Positions 8,185 through 16,856 of a stretch of 64,000 bases of DNA are shown one piece after another. The stretch is from Alicyclobacillus acidiphilus NBRC 100859 (GTDB taxonomy: Bacteria > Bacillota > Bacilli > Alicyclobacillales > Alicyclobacillaceae), in the NCBI RefSeq assembly GCF_001544355.1, contig NZ_BCQI01000008.1:37705-101704 (forward strand). The letters are read 5' to 3'. The notes below the pieces were generated by a model. The model did not search any database, was not told the DNA's origin, and saw only the letters and a list, made by a program, of their open reading frames with translations. How positions within the stretch are numbered: position 1 is the stretch's first letter; every line of letters begins with the position of its first letter. Both the position numbers and the translations under genes were made by a program.

Positions 8185-11175
8185 ATGCGCAAAAGACGTG
8201 ATGGGGTGGACCAACGCACACGTGTGATACGGACTGGTCGCCCACAAACGCCAGCCGCAAAACGGGAAGCGAAGGGACATCCGCGCCTTTGGCGGGCTGT
8301 TCGCATCGGTGCGTTCAGCGTGGGCAGCTTGGTCGTCCTTGGTTTAGCCGCAGGTACAGGCTACGTTTCCGCTCTCTTGAAGGGCTTGCCCAAGGTGAGT
8401 GCCGCAACGTTTGTCAACAACTCTGCCCCCTCTGTTGTCTATGACAGGAATGGACGAGTCATAGGACAATTCTCGGGCGACGGAGACAGGCAGCCAATTT
8501 CCGGCTTGTCACAGGTCTCGCCGGACCTCGTCAACGCGTTTATCGCAGCGGAAGACAAGACGTTTTTTACGAATATCGGCATCAATCCTCTATCGATGGC
8601 GCGCGCGATGGTACAGGATCTGCTTGGTCATTCCATCGAAAGCGGCGCCAGCACCATCACACAGGAAACTGTGAAACTCGCCGTATTTCCCGAACAACAG
8701 CGCACCATGCAGCGCAAGATCCAGGAAATCGCTCTGGCCATCGAGGTCAACCATCAGTTGACCAAAGACGAGATCATGACCGACTACATGAACTGGATCT
8801 ATATGGGCCGCATGGGTACGGAGACGGTGTATGGCGTCAAACGCGCTTCAGAAATTCTGTTTGGCAAAGATCCGAAGAATCTCAACTTGGCCGAAGCCAC
8901 GTTTTTGGCCGCGCTGCCAAACAATCCTTCGTATTTTTCACCGTATGAGTATCCAAAGCACACGTTGAGCAGACAGCACTACATACTCAATCAGATGTTG
9001 GCGGACAAGTTCATCACGCAAGCTCAATACAATGAGGCGTATCACTACGATATCTTGAAAGAAATCCACAAAGCGCCGGAAAATGGCCTGCCAGCGCATC
9101 CGTACCTGATGTTGGACGAAATCAAGCCTCGTGTGATCAAAGCGCTCGTCAACGCTGGCGTCTACGACAACGCCAACGACGCCGAATCCGCGTTGCCGGT
9201 GGCCGGGCTGCGCATCTATACGACCATCGATCTCTCCAAACAGGAAGACGTCGAGAAAGTCCTGTCCAACCAGTCGCTCTTCGCGGGCACGAACAAGACC
9301 ATCACGGTCAACGGCAAGACCATTCAGGACGAATATCAGGCTGGCTTTACGCTGATCGACAACCAAACGGGCGGCATTCTGGCGGTTGGCGGAGGTCGAA
9401 ACTTTTTGGAGGACGAGATCGATCACGCCGACATTCCGCGGCAGCCAGGATCGTCCATCAAACCGCTGCTCGACTATGGGCCTGCCATTGATCAGGGCAA
9501 GTTGACGGCGGGATCGATCCTCTACGACGCGCTGACGCTGTTTCCGTCCACGTCAGGCGCGGATTATGAACCACACGACGACGAACCGGACTTCGGCGGT
9601 CTCATGACGGCGGATGAAGCTTTGTATGAGTCGCGGAACGTGCCTGCCATCGACATTCTCGACGAGATCACGCCGCAAGTCGGCTTTGGCTACCTGGCCA
9701 AGATGGGTCTCGGCACCGACGCGAAGACGCTCAACGGCCAGCCGACCATTGTCGCGGACGACGAGAACCATTTGGCCTCGGCGATCGGCGGCCTCGACAA
9801 CGGCGTGACCGTCGAACAGATGACAAGTGCCTACACGACGTTTGCCAACCAAGGAGTATGGCATCAAAGTTATATGATCAGTCGCATCGAGGATCAGACG
9901 GGCCGGCCGATTTATCAGGCTTCGCCCAAGACAGAGCAGGTGTTTACACCCTCTACGGCCTATATTATTACGAGCATGCTGCACAACGTTCTGTATCACT
10001 CAGGCGGAACCGCGACCATGGTCGGTGCGAATTTCCCGGGACAATACATCTCCGGCAAGACGGGGACGACCGACTCGCTGACGGATGGCTGGTTCATGGG
10101 CTACACGCAGCAATACACGGCGGGCATTTGGATGGGCTACAACTATCGCGAACCGATCGATGCCGCAAACTACAACTTGAAGTTCACCCTCTGGAGCGAC
10201 ATTATGGAACCCATCCTGGCGGAATCCCCGGCGACGACACCTTGGCCGAAGCCGAGCGACGTCGTCACGGCCAACGTCAGTTCGTTGAGCGGACTTTTGC
10301 CGACGTCCTTGTCGACTGTGCATGGCTCCATCGTCACCGAACCGTATGTTCAGGGTACGCAGCCAACCACCTACGACGATGTCGACGTGGAAGCGAAATA
10401 TGTTGTGATCGATGGCAAAAAATATTTGGCCACGACGAAAACGCCAGCTTGGCAAGTTCATACCGGCGTGTTCATCAAATTGCCCACGGATCGCATCCCT
10501 GATTGGGACCACAAGATTCCTGGAGGCATCACGGATCAAAGTCAGTATCTGGTGCCGACGCAGCCCGATCCTCGCGGCGGCCAAGTGCTGGACGCAGGCA
10601 GCGTGCCCGATGCCTCCAATCCGGCGGAAATCAACCCGCCAACCGGACTCTCCGCGACGTTTGACGGGACCGAAGTGGATCTGACGTGGCAGCCCGTGGA
10701 CGAAGCGGTACAATACAATGTGTATCGATCCACGTCGCCTGATGGGCCGTTTACGAAGCTTGGCAGCGTACAAACACCGTCGTACACGGATACCAATCTG
10801 CCGGCGGATGGAGGCACGCTCTACTACGAAGTGTTCGCGGAGTCGAATACGGCCTTGTCCACCGCGTCCCAAGTCGTCGAAGTGCAGTTGCCTGCGCCGA
10901 ACCCGGTTGACAACGGGACAGGCAATAACGCGACCAATGGAACGTCGAACGAGTTCGACAATGGCAGCGGCAATCTGTTCGGCAACGATTCCAACGTCCT
11001 CACGCAGAACGGCGTGATCGACAATGGGACAGACGGACATAATTCGACGAACGGCGCGTCGGATGAAAACGGAATGACGAACGGCGCGACAGAACAGAAT
11101 TCGAACAAAGCGAAGTCGTGGATTCCAGGCCTCGGTCCGGGTACGGACAGTTCCGGTCGAGGCAGCGGGCGCTGA
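8185..11175 (+). CDS. Class A penicillin-binding protein (glycosyltransferase-transpeptidase) with FN3 domain
   Basis: The product of 996 residues is a bifunctional peptidoglycan synthase. Order: basic cytoplasmic tail, one membrane segment (about 42-64), GT51 domain with the catalytic Glu in AAEDKTFF (E123), GASTITQ at 154-160 and RKIQEIALAIE, then the transpeptidase with SSIK (Ser423), SRN (483-485) and KTG (625-627). A fibronectin type III module follows (about 820-900), and the last 90 residues are Asn/Gly/Thr-rich. Several GT51 positions differ from the usual pattern: FFTNIG instead of FxxHxG, and TITQET instead of TITQQL. GGAGG precedes the ATG. pepF follows in the same direction. Confidence 0.93.
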   Translation: MRKRRDGVDQRTRVIRTGRPQTPAAKREAKGHPRLWRAVRIGAFSVGSLVVLGLAAGTGYVSALLKGLPKVSAATFVNNSAPSVVYDRNGRVIGQFSGDGDRQPISGLSQVSPDLVNAFIAAEDKTFFTNIGINPLSMARAMVQDLLGHSIESGASTITQETVKLAVFPEQQRTMQRKIQEIALAIEVNHQLTKDEIMTDYMNWIYMGRMGTETVYGVKRASEILFGKDPKNLNLAEATFLAALPNNPSYFSPYEYPKHTLSRQHYILNQMLADKFITQAQYNEAYHYDILKEIHKAPENGLPAHPYLMLDEIKPRVIKALVNAGVYDNANDAESALPVAGLRIYTTIDLSKQEDVEKVLSNQSLFAGTNKTITVNGKTIQDEYQAGFTLIDNQTGGILAVGGGRNFLEDEIDHADIPRQPGSSIKPLLDYGPAIDQGKLTAGSILYDALTLFPSTSGADYEPHDDEPDFGGLMTADEALYESRNVPAIDILDEITPQVGFGYLAKMGLGTDAKTLNGQPTIVADDENHLASAIGGLDNGVTVEQMTSAYTTFANQGVWHQSYMISRIEDQTGRPIYQASPKTEQVFTPSTAYIITSMLHNVLYHSGGTATMVGANFPGQYISGKTGTTDSLTDGWFMGYTQQYTAGIWMGYNYREPIDAANYNLKFTLWSDIMEPILAESPATTPWPKPSDVVTANVSSLSGLLPTSLSTVHGSIVTEPYVQGTQPTTYDDVDVEAKYVVIDGKKYLATTKTPAWQVHTGVFIKLPTDRIPDWDHKIPGGITDQSQYLVPTQPDPRGGQVLDAGSVPDASNPAEINPPTGLSATFDGTEVDLTWQPVDEAVQYNVYRSTSPDGPFTKLGSVQTPSYTDTNLPADGGTLYYEVFAESNTALSTASQVVEVQLPAPNPVDNGTGNNATNGTSNEFDNGSGNLFGNDSNVLTQNGVIDNGTDGHNSTNGASDENGMTNGATEQNSNKAKSWIPGLGPGTDSSGRGSGR

Positions 11176-11230
11176 TCAGTCAGCGCCCGTGAGCACCACA
11201 CACGATGAAACGCAGATGGAGGATGGACAC

Positions 11231-13030
11231 ATGAGTGAGAGATGGCAACGACACGAAGTACCAACCGAACTGACGTGGAATTTGAACGATCTGTTCCCAA
11301 GCGACGAAGCCTGGGCATCCGAACGGGACGCCATCCTTCGCGATGTGTCACAGGTCACGGCTTATCAGGGCAAGCTGGGAGAAAGCGCAACCACGCTGCT
11401 CGCGTGCCTGGAGGCGCGTGAAAACTTGCAGGTGCGAATGATCCGCGTCACGACCTACGCCTCGCTGCGCAGTGCCGAGGACGGAACCAATCCCGCAAAT
11501 CAGGCCCTGGCTGATCAATCCTCCGCGATGACCGCACAAGTTGGACAAACGCTCTCTTTCATCGATTCGGAGCTGGCGCAGCTCCCAGAGTCCACCCTGC
11601 AAGCGTTTCTCGCGAACGAACCGAAGCTGCGGGACTTCGCCAATCTGTTGAACGACGTGATCGACTTCAAACCGCATATGTTGTCTCCGGAAACGGAAGC
11701 CACGCTCGCGGCCTTGGGCCGAGTCTTCGGCGGTCCATACGTCGTCTACCAACGCAGCAAGTTGTCCGACATGTCGTTCGATCCCGCCGTCGACAGCAAC
11801 GGCGTGTCGCACCCTGTGTCGTTCGCTCTCTACGAAGATATTTACGAATTTTCACCCGACACCACGTTGCGCCGCAGTGCGTACACATCGTTCGTCCAAA
11901 CCCTGCAACGATACAAGCACACGTTCGCGGCGGCCTACGCCCAGGAAGTCAATCGTCAGATCACCATGGCCCGGCTGCGCAACTTCTCATCGACGACCGA
12001 GATGCTTCTGCAGCCGCAGAAAGTGACGGAGGAGATGTACAGCAACTTGCTGGACATCATTCAACGTGAACTTGCGCCGCATATGCGCCGCTTGGCAGCC
12101 CTTCGCAAACGCCTGTTCGCGCTCGACGAGATGCGGTTTTGCGATCTCAAAATCCCCCTCGATCCCTCCTTCAGCCCGAAGACGAGCATCGAGGACGCGG
12201 GTCGCACGATTCTCGACGCGCTGCAGGTACTCGGCGAGGAATACGCGGCGAATATCAAAACAGGTCTGGAAAACCGCTGGATCGACTACCTGGATAACGT
12301 CGGCAAGAGCACCGGCGCTTTCTGTTCGAGCCCGTACGGCGTCCACCCATACATTCTCATCACCTGGGGCGACACGATGCGCAGCGCGTTCGTGTTGGCC
12401 CACGAGTTGGGACACGCAGGCCACTTCGCTTTGGCAAACAAGTATCAGCGCCTGACAAATACGCGCCCCTCGCTGTACTTTATCGAGGCGCCGTCGACAC
12501 TCAACGAAATGCTTCTCGCCGATCACATCCTGAAGAACACGTCCGACCAACGCATGCGCCGTTGGGTCATCGGCCAACTGCTCGGCACGTACTACCACAA
12601 CTTTGTCACGCACCTACTCGAAGCGGAACTGCAACGCCGCGTCTACCGACTCGCCGAATCCGGCAAATCGATCACAGCCAATCTGTTGACCGAACAAAAG
12701 GGCGAAGTTCTCAGCAGCTTCTGGGGCGATACTGTCCATATCGACGAAGGCGCGGCGCTCACCTGGATGCGCCAGCCGCACTATTACATGGGATTGTATC
12801 CGTACACGTACTCCGCGGGTCTCACGGCATCGACCCTGATTGCCAAAAAGATTCGCGAAGAAGGCGAACCTGCCGCGAAGACCTGGATCGAGGTGCTCAA
12901 AGCAGGAGGCAGTCTGCCGCCGCTCGACCTCATGAAAATGGCCGGCGTGGACATGTCCAAGCCAGCACCAATTTCCGAAGCGGTCGCCTACGTCGGCAGC
13001 CTTGTGAGCGAACTTGAGGCGAGTTTTTAA
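11231..13030 (+). CDS. pepF: Oligoendopeptidase F (M3B metallopeptidase)
   Basis: The 599-residue cytoplasmic peptidase has the zinc motif AHELGHAGHF near residue 390 and the downstream EAPSTLNEML segment that supplies the third zinc ligand; both are diagnostic of the PepF family, and the length is normal. It degrades short peptides of roughly 7-17 residues. The ATG at 11231 is chosen because GGAGG is eight bases upstream; the open frame begins 14 codons earlier without a good site. It is separated by 55 bases from the PBP gene and runs convergently into mutS2. Confidence 0.94.
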   Translation: MSERWQRHEVPTELTWNLNDLFPSDEAWASERDAILRDVSQVTAYQGKLGESATTLLACLEARENLQVRMIRVTTYASLRSAEDGTNPANQALADQSSAMTAQVGQTLSFIDSELAQLPESTLQAFLANEPKLRDFANLLNDVIDFKPHMLSPETEATLAALGRVFGGPYVVYQRSKLSDMSFDPAVDSNGVSHPVSFALYEDIYEFSPDTTLRRSAYTSFVQTLQRYKHTFAAAYAQEVNRQITMARLRNFSSTTEMLLQPQKVTEEMYSNLLDIIQRELAPHMRRLAALRKRLFALDEMRFCDLKIPLDPSFSPKTSIEDAGRTILDALQVLGEEYAANIKTGLENRWIDYLDNVGKSTGAFCSSPYGVHPYILITWGDTMRSAFVLAHELGHAGHFALANKYQRLTNTRPSLYFIEAPSTLNEMLLADHILKNTSDQRMRRWVIGQLLGTYYHNFVTHLLEAELQRRVYRLAESGKSITANLLTEQKGEVLSSFWGDTVHIDEGAALTWMRQPHYYMGLYPYTYSAGLTASTLIAKKIREEGEPAAKTWIEVLKAGGSLPPLDLMKMAGVDMSKPAPISEAVAYVGSLVSELEASF

Positions 13031-13059
13031 GTTGGATGGAGCGGCGGCAAGTCCACCGC

Positions 13060-15402
13060 TCATATCCGCACGCTGACAATCGTCGCTCCGTCCCCGCCTT
13101 CGCCAGCGCCGCCCGGCTCGCTGGACTTGACCTGAGGGTGGCCCTGCAGGTGGCGCCGGATCGCGTGCTTGAGCGCGCCAGTGCCCTTGCCGTGAATGAC
13201 CACGATGCGGGACAGGCCAGCGACCACGGCGTCGTCCAAGTACTTGTCGATGCGCAGAATCGCGTCTTCCACGGATTCACCGCGAACGTCCAGCTCCATG
13301 CGGACGTCCTTCGTCGCAACGCCGCGGCGGGAGTGGCGAACCGCGGCCTGTTCCTCGCGCTCCTGCAGCACTTCCAAGTCCGATATGTCCACCTTCATCT
13401 TCATCAGGCCCAGTTGCACGGTCGCGGTCGAAGAATCGTTCGAGACCTCGACGACATCGCCTTTTTGACCGAGCGAAACCACGCGCACGCGCGACCCGAC
13501 GGCGACCGTTTGACGTTTGTCTTTGCGGGACGAGTTGGCTTTCGGCCGATCCCGCTCCGGCACCAGCCCTTCGAACCCTTTGCGAAGCTCCACGAGCTCG
13601 TGGTCCTTGACGCCGGCGGCGTTTCGCATGCTGCGCAATTCGCGGATGATGCGCTCGGCTTCCTCCCGTGCCCGTTCGACGATGCGTGCAGCTTCTTTGC
13701 GTGCCTCTTCCTTCAGCGCCTCGATTTCGCGCTCCAGGCGTTCCGACTTCGCCGCCCATTCGTCGCGCATCCGAATTGCCGCATCCCGTTCGGCCTCCGC
13801 CTCCGCCAGCAGTTTTTCGGCGTTGCGGTTGGCGAGTTCCAACTTGCCAATCAAGTCCTCGACGTGGATGTTCGTCTCCGTGACATGCTCCCGGGCTTCC
13901 CGCAGAATATCGGCAGGCAGGCCGAGCCGCTCCGCGATAGCCAGCGCGTTGGAGCGTCCCGGCACGCCAATCAGCAGCCGATACGTCGGGCGCAGACTTT
14001 CCACGTCAAATTCCATGCTTGCGTTCATGGCGGCCGGATTTTCAAACGCGTAGCCTTTCAACTCGGCGTAGTGCGTCGTCGCCATGACGCGGGCGCCAAT
14101 GCGCGAGAGCTTGTCGAGAATGGCGATCGCGAGCGCGGATCCTTCCGCAGGGTCCGTGCCGGCGCCAAGTTCGTCGAGCAGGACCAAGCTGTCGTGATCG
14201 ACCCGGGCCAGCATGTCGATAATATTGCGCATGTGCGAGGAGAACGTCGACAGGCTCTGCTCGATGCTCTGCTCGTCGCCGATGTCGACGAAGATTTCCC
14301 GGCAGAACCCAATTTCGCTCTCCCGACGCGTGGGCAAGAACAAGCCGCACTTGGCCATCAAGGTCAAGAGCCCAACCGTCTTCAAGCTAACCGTTTTGCC
14401 GCCTGTGTTCGGCCCTGTAATCATCAACAGGTGGTACGCGTCGCCCAATTCGACATCGATGGGCACCGCATCGGCCGAAAGCTGCGGGTGCCTCGCACCG
14501 CGCAGGCGCCACACGTTCGTCGTGAGCAACGGGCGCTTGGCGTCGATGCGGCGGGCATATCCGGCTTTGGCGAAGACGAGATCGATCCGTTCCAGGATGT
14601 CGACGTTCACCTTCAAATCGTCGGCAACCTCGCCAATGACGCCGGAGAGCCGGAACAGGATGCGTTCGATTTCGCGCTCCTCAAGAATCTGGATCTCTCG
14701 AACGCGATCTCCGATGTCTGCGACCGCCTGCGGCTCGATGAACACAGTCGATCCGGACGACGAAACATCCCGCACGATCCCGCGGATCATGTTCTTGTTT
14801 TCGACGCGCACGGGCAGGCAATAATATGGACCGCGCATCGCGATGATGGGTTCCTGGAGCAATTTTTGATGCGATCTCAGCAAACGTTCAAGCACCGTTC
14901 GCACTTCGCCTTCGCGACGGCGCCGTTCGATGCGGAGCTTGAGCAGTTCGTCGCTGGCGTGATCGAGCACTTGGCCGTCATCGCCAATCGCGTGACGAAT
15001 TTCCTGCTCGGTGCGGCGAGCGTCGGTCATCGGCTCAACCAACTCGGGCAGCAGCGCGAGCTCCGTCAAGGTCGCGGCATTCTCCAGATATTGTCGGAAC
15101 GCGCGACCACCGGCGATGAACAACGCCACGGCTAGTATCCGATCCGCGCCCAGCGTTCCGCCGACTTGCGCGTGCCGAAGATCGTTTCGAATATCGGTGA
15201 TGCCGCCAAACGGCGGCCCGCCTGCCCGCAGCAGGCAGCGAAGGGCTTCGTCGACAGTTTCCAGTTCACGTTCAGCCGCGTCGATCGACGTAAAAGGAAG
15301 CATAGCCATGGCCGCTTGTTTGCCGAGGCTGGACATGGCCTCTTTCGCGACGCGCTCGCGCACATAATCAAATTCCAAAGCCTGCAGGGCTCGTATGTTC
15401 AT
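13060..15402 (-). CDS. mutS2: MutS2 endonuclease/ribosome-rescue ATPase
   Basis: The 780-residue product has a MutS core: lever and clamp helices, Walker A ITGPNTGGKTVSLKT (about 335-349), Walker B LVLLDELGAGTDPAEGSA, and a long coiled coil rich in Glu/Arg/Ala (about 520-620). It ends in a KOW-like segment and the Smr nuclease domain (LDVRGESVEDA and VIHGKGTGALK, about 705-780). MutS2 lacks the mismatch-recognition domain; it limits homologous recombination in some species and splits collided ribosomes in Bacillus. All catalytic motifs appear intact. It is transcribed alone, divergent from the small membrane protein gene at 15516. Confidence 0.95.
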   Translation of the reverse strand: MNIRALQALEFDYVRERVAKEAMSSLGKQAAMAMLPFTSIDAAERELETVDEALRCLLRAGGPPFGGITDIRNDLRHAQVGGTLGADRILAVALFIAGGRAFRQYLENAATLTELALLPELVEPMTDARRTEQEIRHAIGDDGQVLDHASDELLKLRIERRRREGEVRTVLERLLRSHQKLLQEPIIAMRGPYYCLPVRVENKNMIRGIVRDVSSSGSTVFIEPQAVADIGDRVREIQILEEREIERILFRLSGVIGEVADDLKVNVDILERIDLVFAKAGYARRIDAKRPLLTTNVWRLRGARHPQLSADAVPIDVELGDAYHLLMITGPNTGGKTVSLKTVGLLTLMAKCGLFLPTRRESEIGFCREIFVDIGDEQSIEQSLSTFSSHMRNIIDMLARVDHDSLVLLDELGAGTDPAEGSALAIAILDKLSRIGARVMATTHYAELKGYAFENPAAMNASMEFDVESLRPTYRLLIGVPGRSNALAIAERLGLPADILREAREHVTETNIHVEDLIGKLELANRNAEKLLAEAEAERDAAIRMRDEWAAKSERLEREIEALKEEARKEAARIVERAREEAERIIRELRSMRNAAGVKDHELVELRKGFEGLVPERDRPKANSSRKDKRQTVAVGSRVRVVSLGQKGDVVEVSNDSSTATVQLGLMKMKVDISDLEVLQEREEQAAVRHSRRGVATKDVRMELDVRGESVEDAILRIDKYLDDAVVAGLSRIVVIHGKGTGALKHAIRRHLQGHPQVKSSEPGGAGEGGDGATIVSVRI

Positions 15403-15515
15403 TCGTCCACTCCATGATCATCAATATGACTCCAAAAATCCCATCTATTTTACCACATCGGACGCGCTGCATCCGGAAACGATACCATCAGACACGCATT
15501 GAGGAGGGTTGAAGC

Positions 15516-15869
15516 ATGCATGTACTTGGTCATATCATCCGCTTCATCGTATCCGCTCTTGTCTTGATGTTTGTGGGCTATCTAGTACCCGGTTTTGGTG
15601 TCATGGGCTTCTGGTCCGCACTCCTTGCAGCCGTGGTCATTACGCTGTTGGGCATCGCGATGGAAGCCATCTTCGGCCGTCGCATATCGCCATACGGGCG
15701 AGGCATCGTTGGCTTTATCTCTGGCGCGATTGTCATTTACGTGGCACAGCTATTCGTTCCGGGCATGCGCGCGAACATTGTTGGCGCTCTCTTGGCATCG
15801 CTTGTCATCGGAATTATCGACCTGTTTGTCCCAACTACGCTCAGACAGTCCCGCGGCCACGATGACTAA
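15516..15869 (+). CDS. Phage-holin-family small membrane protein (YvlD-like)
   Basis: The 117-residue protein has four predicted membrane helices in pairs and a short charged tail (TLRQSRGHDD). The pattern IIRFIVSALVLMFVGYLVPGF with ITLLGIAMEAIFGR matches the Phage_holin_4_2/YvlD family, which is chromosomal and widespread in Firmicutes. Despite the name, lysis activity is not established for these proteins; a link to envelope stress has been seen for yvlD operons. GAGGAGGG precedes the ATG. A strong terminator follows at once, so it is a single-gene transcript. Confidence 0.8.
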   Translation: MHVLGHIIRFIVSALVLMFVGYLVPGFGVMGFWSALLAAVVITLLGIAMEAIFGRRISPYGRGIVGFISGAIVIYVAQLFVPGMRANIVGALLASLVIGIIDLFVPTTLRQSRGHDD

Positions 15870-15883
15870 TCGAATGTCAGGAC

Positions 15884-15915
15884 AGAAGGACTGCCCGAGG
15901 GCAGTCCTTCTTTAT
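15884..15915 (+). terminator. Terminator after the YvlD-like gene
   Basis: A 12-base perfect stem AGAAGGACTGCC/GGCAGTCCTTCT with loop CGAG is followed by a short T-rich tail (TTAT). It lies 15 bases after the stop codon. Confidence 0.85.
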
Positions 15916-15948
15916 CGGTTATCCGATAGGTTGTCCGAAAAGTTTCCT

Positions 15949-16488
15949 TTACACATGTTGTCCATGAGCCGAAGCAGTCCATGTCGCAAGCTTCGCGGTC
16001 ACATTCTGTCCGGTCAACCAGTGCACGATGGCCGAGTGCGCAACCTGATGTTGGATGACCGGCGTGTTGACATAGTGGAGAATTAACGCAACCACGTACA
16101 CAAAAATGGCCGAGAGCAGAACGCCAGCGACTAGACCCACCAGTCGATTGACGAGCGACAGAACGGGTAAACTAAACAAGGCGTCCAACAGCCCTGCCGC
16201 GTACCGAAGCAACAAGAATGTAACCAGGAACACCAACCCAAACGCGATGGCTCCTGATAAATCGCCCAGCACGAGTGAAGCGACGCCGGACGATTTGACA
16301 TGATTTTCAATATGCAAATTCCGGATGACTGGCGCGATATATGGCCGAAGCCAGTACGAAACAAAATATGCGATAACCGCGCCGAACAAGCGCGTAACCT
16401 GGCGTACAAAACCAATCCGATAGCCGTTGATTGCCCCTAACAGGACAATCGCGGCAAAAATGAGATCGAGCGTGTCAATCCCCTTCAC
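15949..16488 (-). CDS. cvpA: CvpA family membrane protein
   Basis: This 179-residue integral membrane protein has four predicted helices and the CvpA start pattern DLIFAAIVLLGAINGYRIGF followed by GAVIAYFVSYWLRPYI. The family was named for colicin V production; the Bacillus homologue YshB lies next to zapA and mutS2, as here. Its role is unclear, perhaps in envelope homeostasis. Its GTG start overlaps the zapA stop by four bases (GTGA), so translation is coupled. Confidence 0.88.
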   Translation of the reverse strand: MKGIDTLDLIFAAIVLLGAINGYRIGFVRQVTRLFGAVIAYFVSYWLRPYIAPVIRNLHIENHVKSSGVASLVLGDLSGAIAFGLVFLVTFLLLRYAAGLLDALFSLPVLSLVNRLVGLVAGVLLSAIFVYVVALILHYVNTPVIQHQVAHSAIVHWLTGQNVTAKLATWTASAHGQHV

Positions 16489-16760
16489 GTAGACGTTTCA
16501 CCTCGAGTTCGCTCGTCAAGCATGGCCAACAGTTCCTCGTATTCCTGTCGCAATCGATGCAACTCGTCGGCGAGATTGACCGCTGTCAACACAGCGACTC
16601 GACGTTCATCCATGTAGGCTGATGACGCTGCAATTTCGGACATGCGCTGATCCACCAACCTGGCCACTTCGTGGATGTGGCGCTCGGAAGCTGAGCCGCG
16701 TATGGTGTACTCGACGCCATGGATGACTACCTTTACTCGATTGATTGATTGGTCATCCAT
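16485..16760 (-). CDS. zapA: Cell division protein ZapA
   Basis: The 91-residue protein shows the ZapA globular head (NRVKVVIHGVEYTIRGSASERHIHEVARLVDQRM) and a C-terminal coiled coil (LADELHRLRQEYEELLAMLDER). ZapA binds FtsZ and bundles protofilaments at the division site. Length and order (zapA-cvpA-mutS2, with pheT upstream) match the Bacillus yshA-yshB-mutSB region, allowing for the inserted holin-like gene. About 96 bases separate it from pheT, so it may be co-transcribed with pheST. Confidence 0.92.
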   Translation of the reverse strand: MDDQSINRVKVVIHGVEYTIRGSASERHIHEVARLVDQRMSEIAASSAYMDERRVAVLTAVNLADELHRLRQEYEELLAMLDERTRGETST

Positions 16761-16856
16761 CTATGCTCCGTCCTTTCCCGTCAGCCAATTGAGCAGAAAC
16801 TTTCTGCTCCATATTCCCTTTTGCAACCTTGATCTCCTGCAACGGTCTTCGTTTCA

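Noticed and set aside
15516..15869. Prophage lysis gene
   Set aside because: The holin-family name is historical; no phage genes surround it and the protein matches the chromosomal YvlD type.
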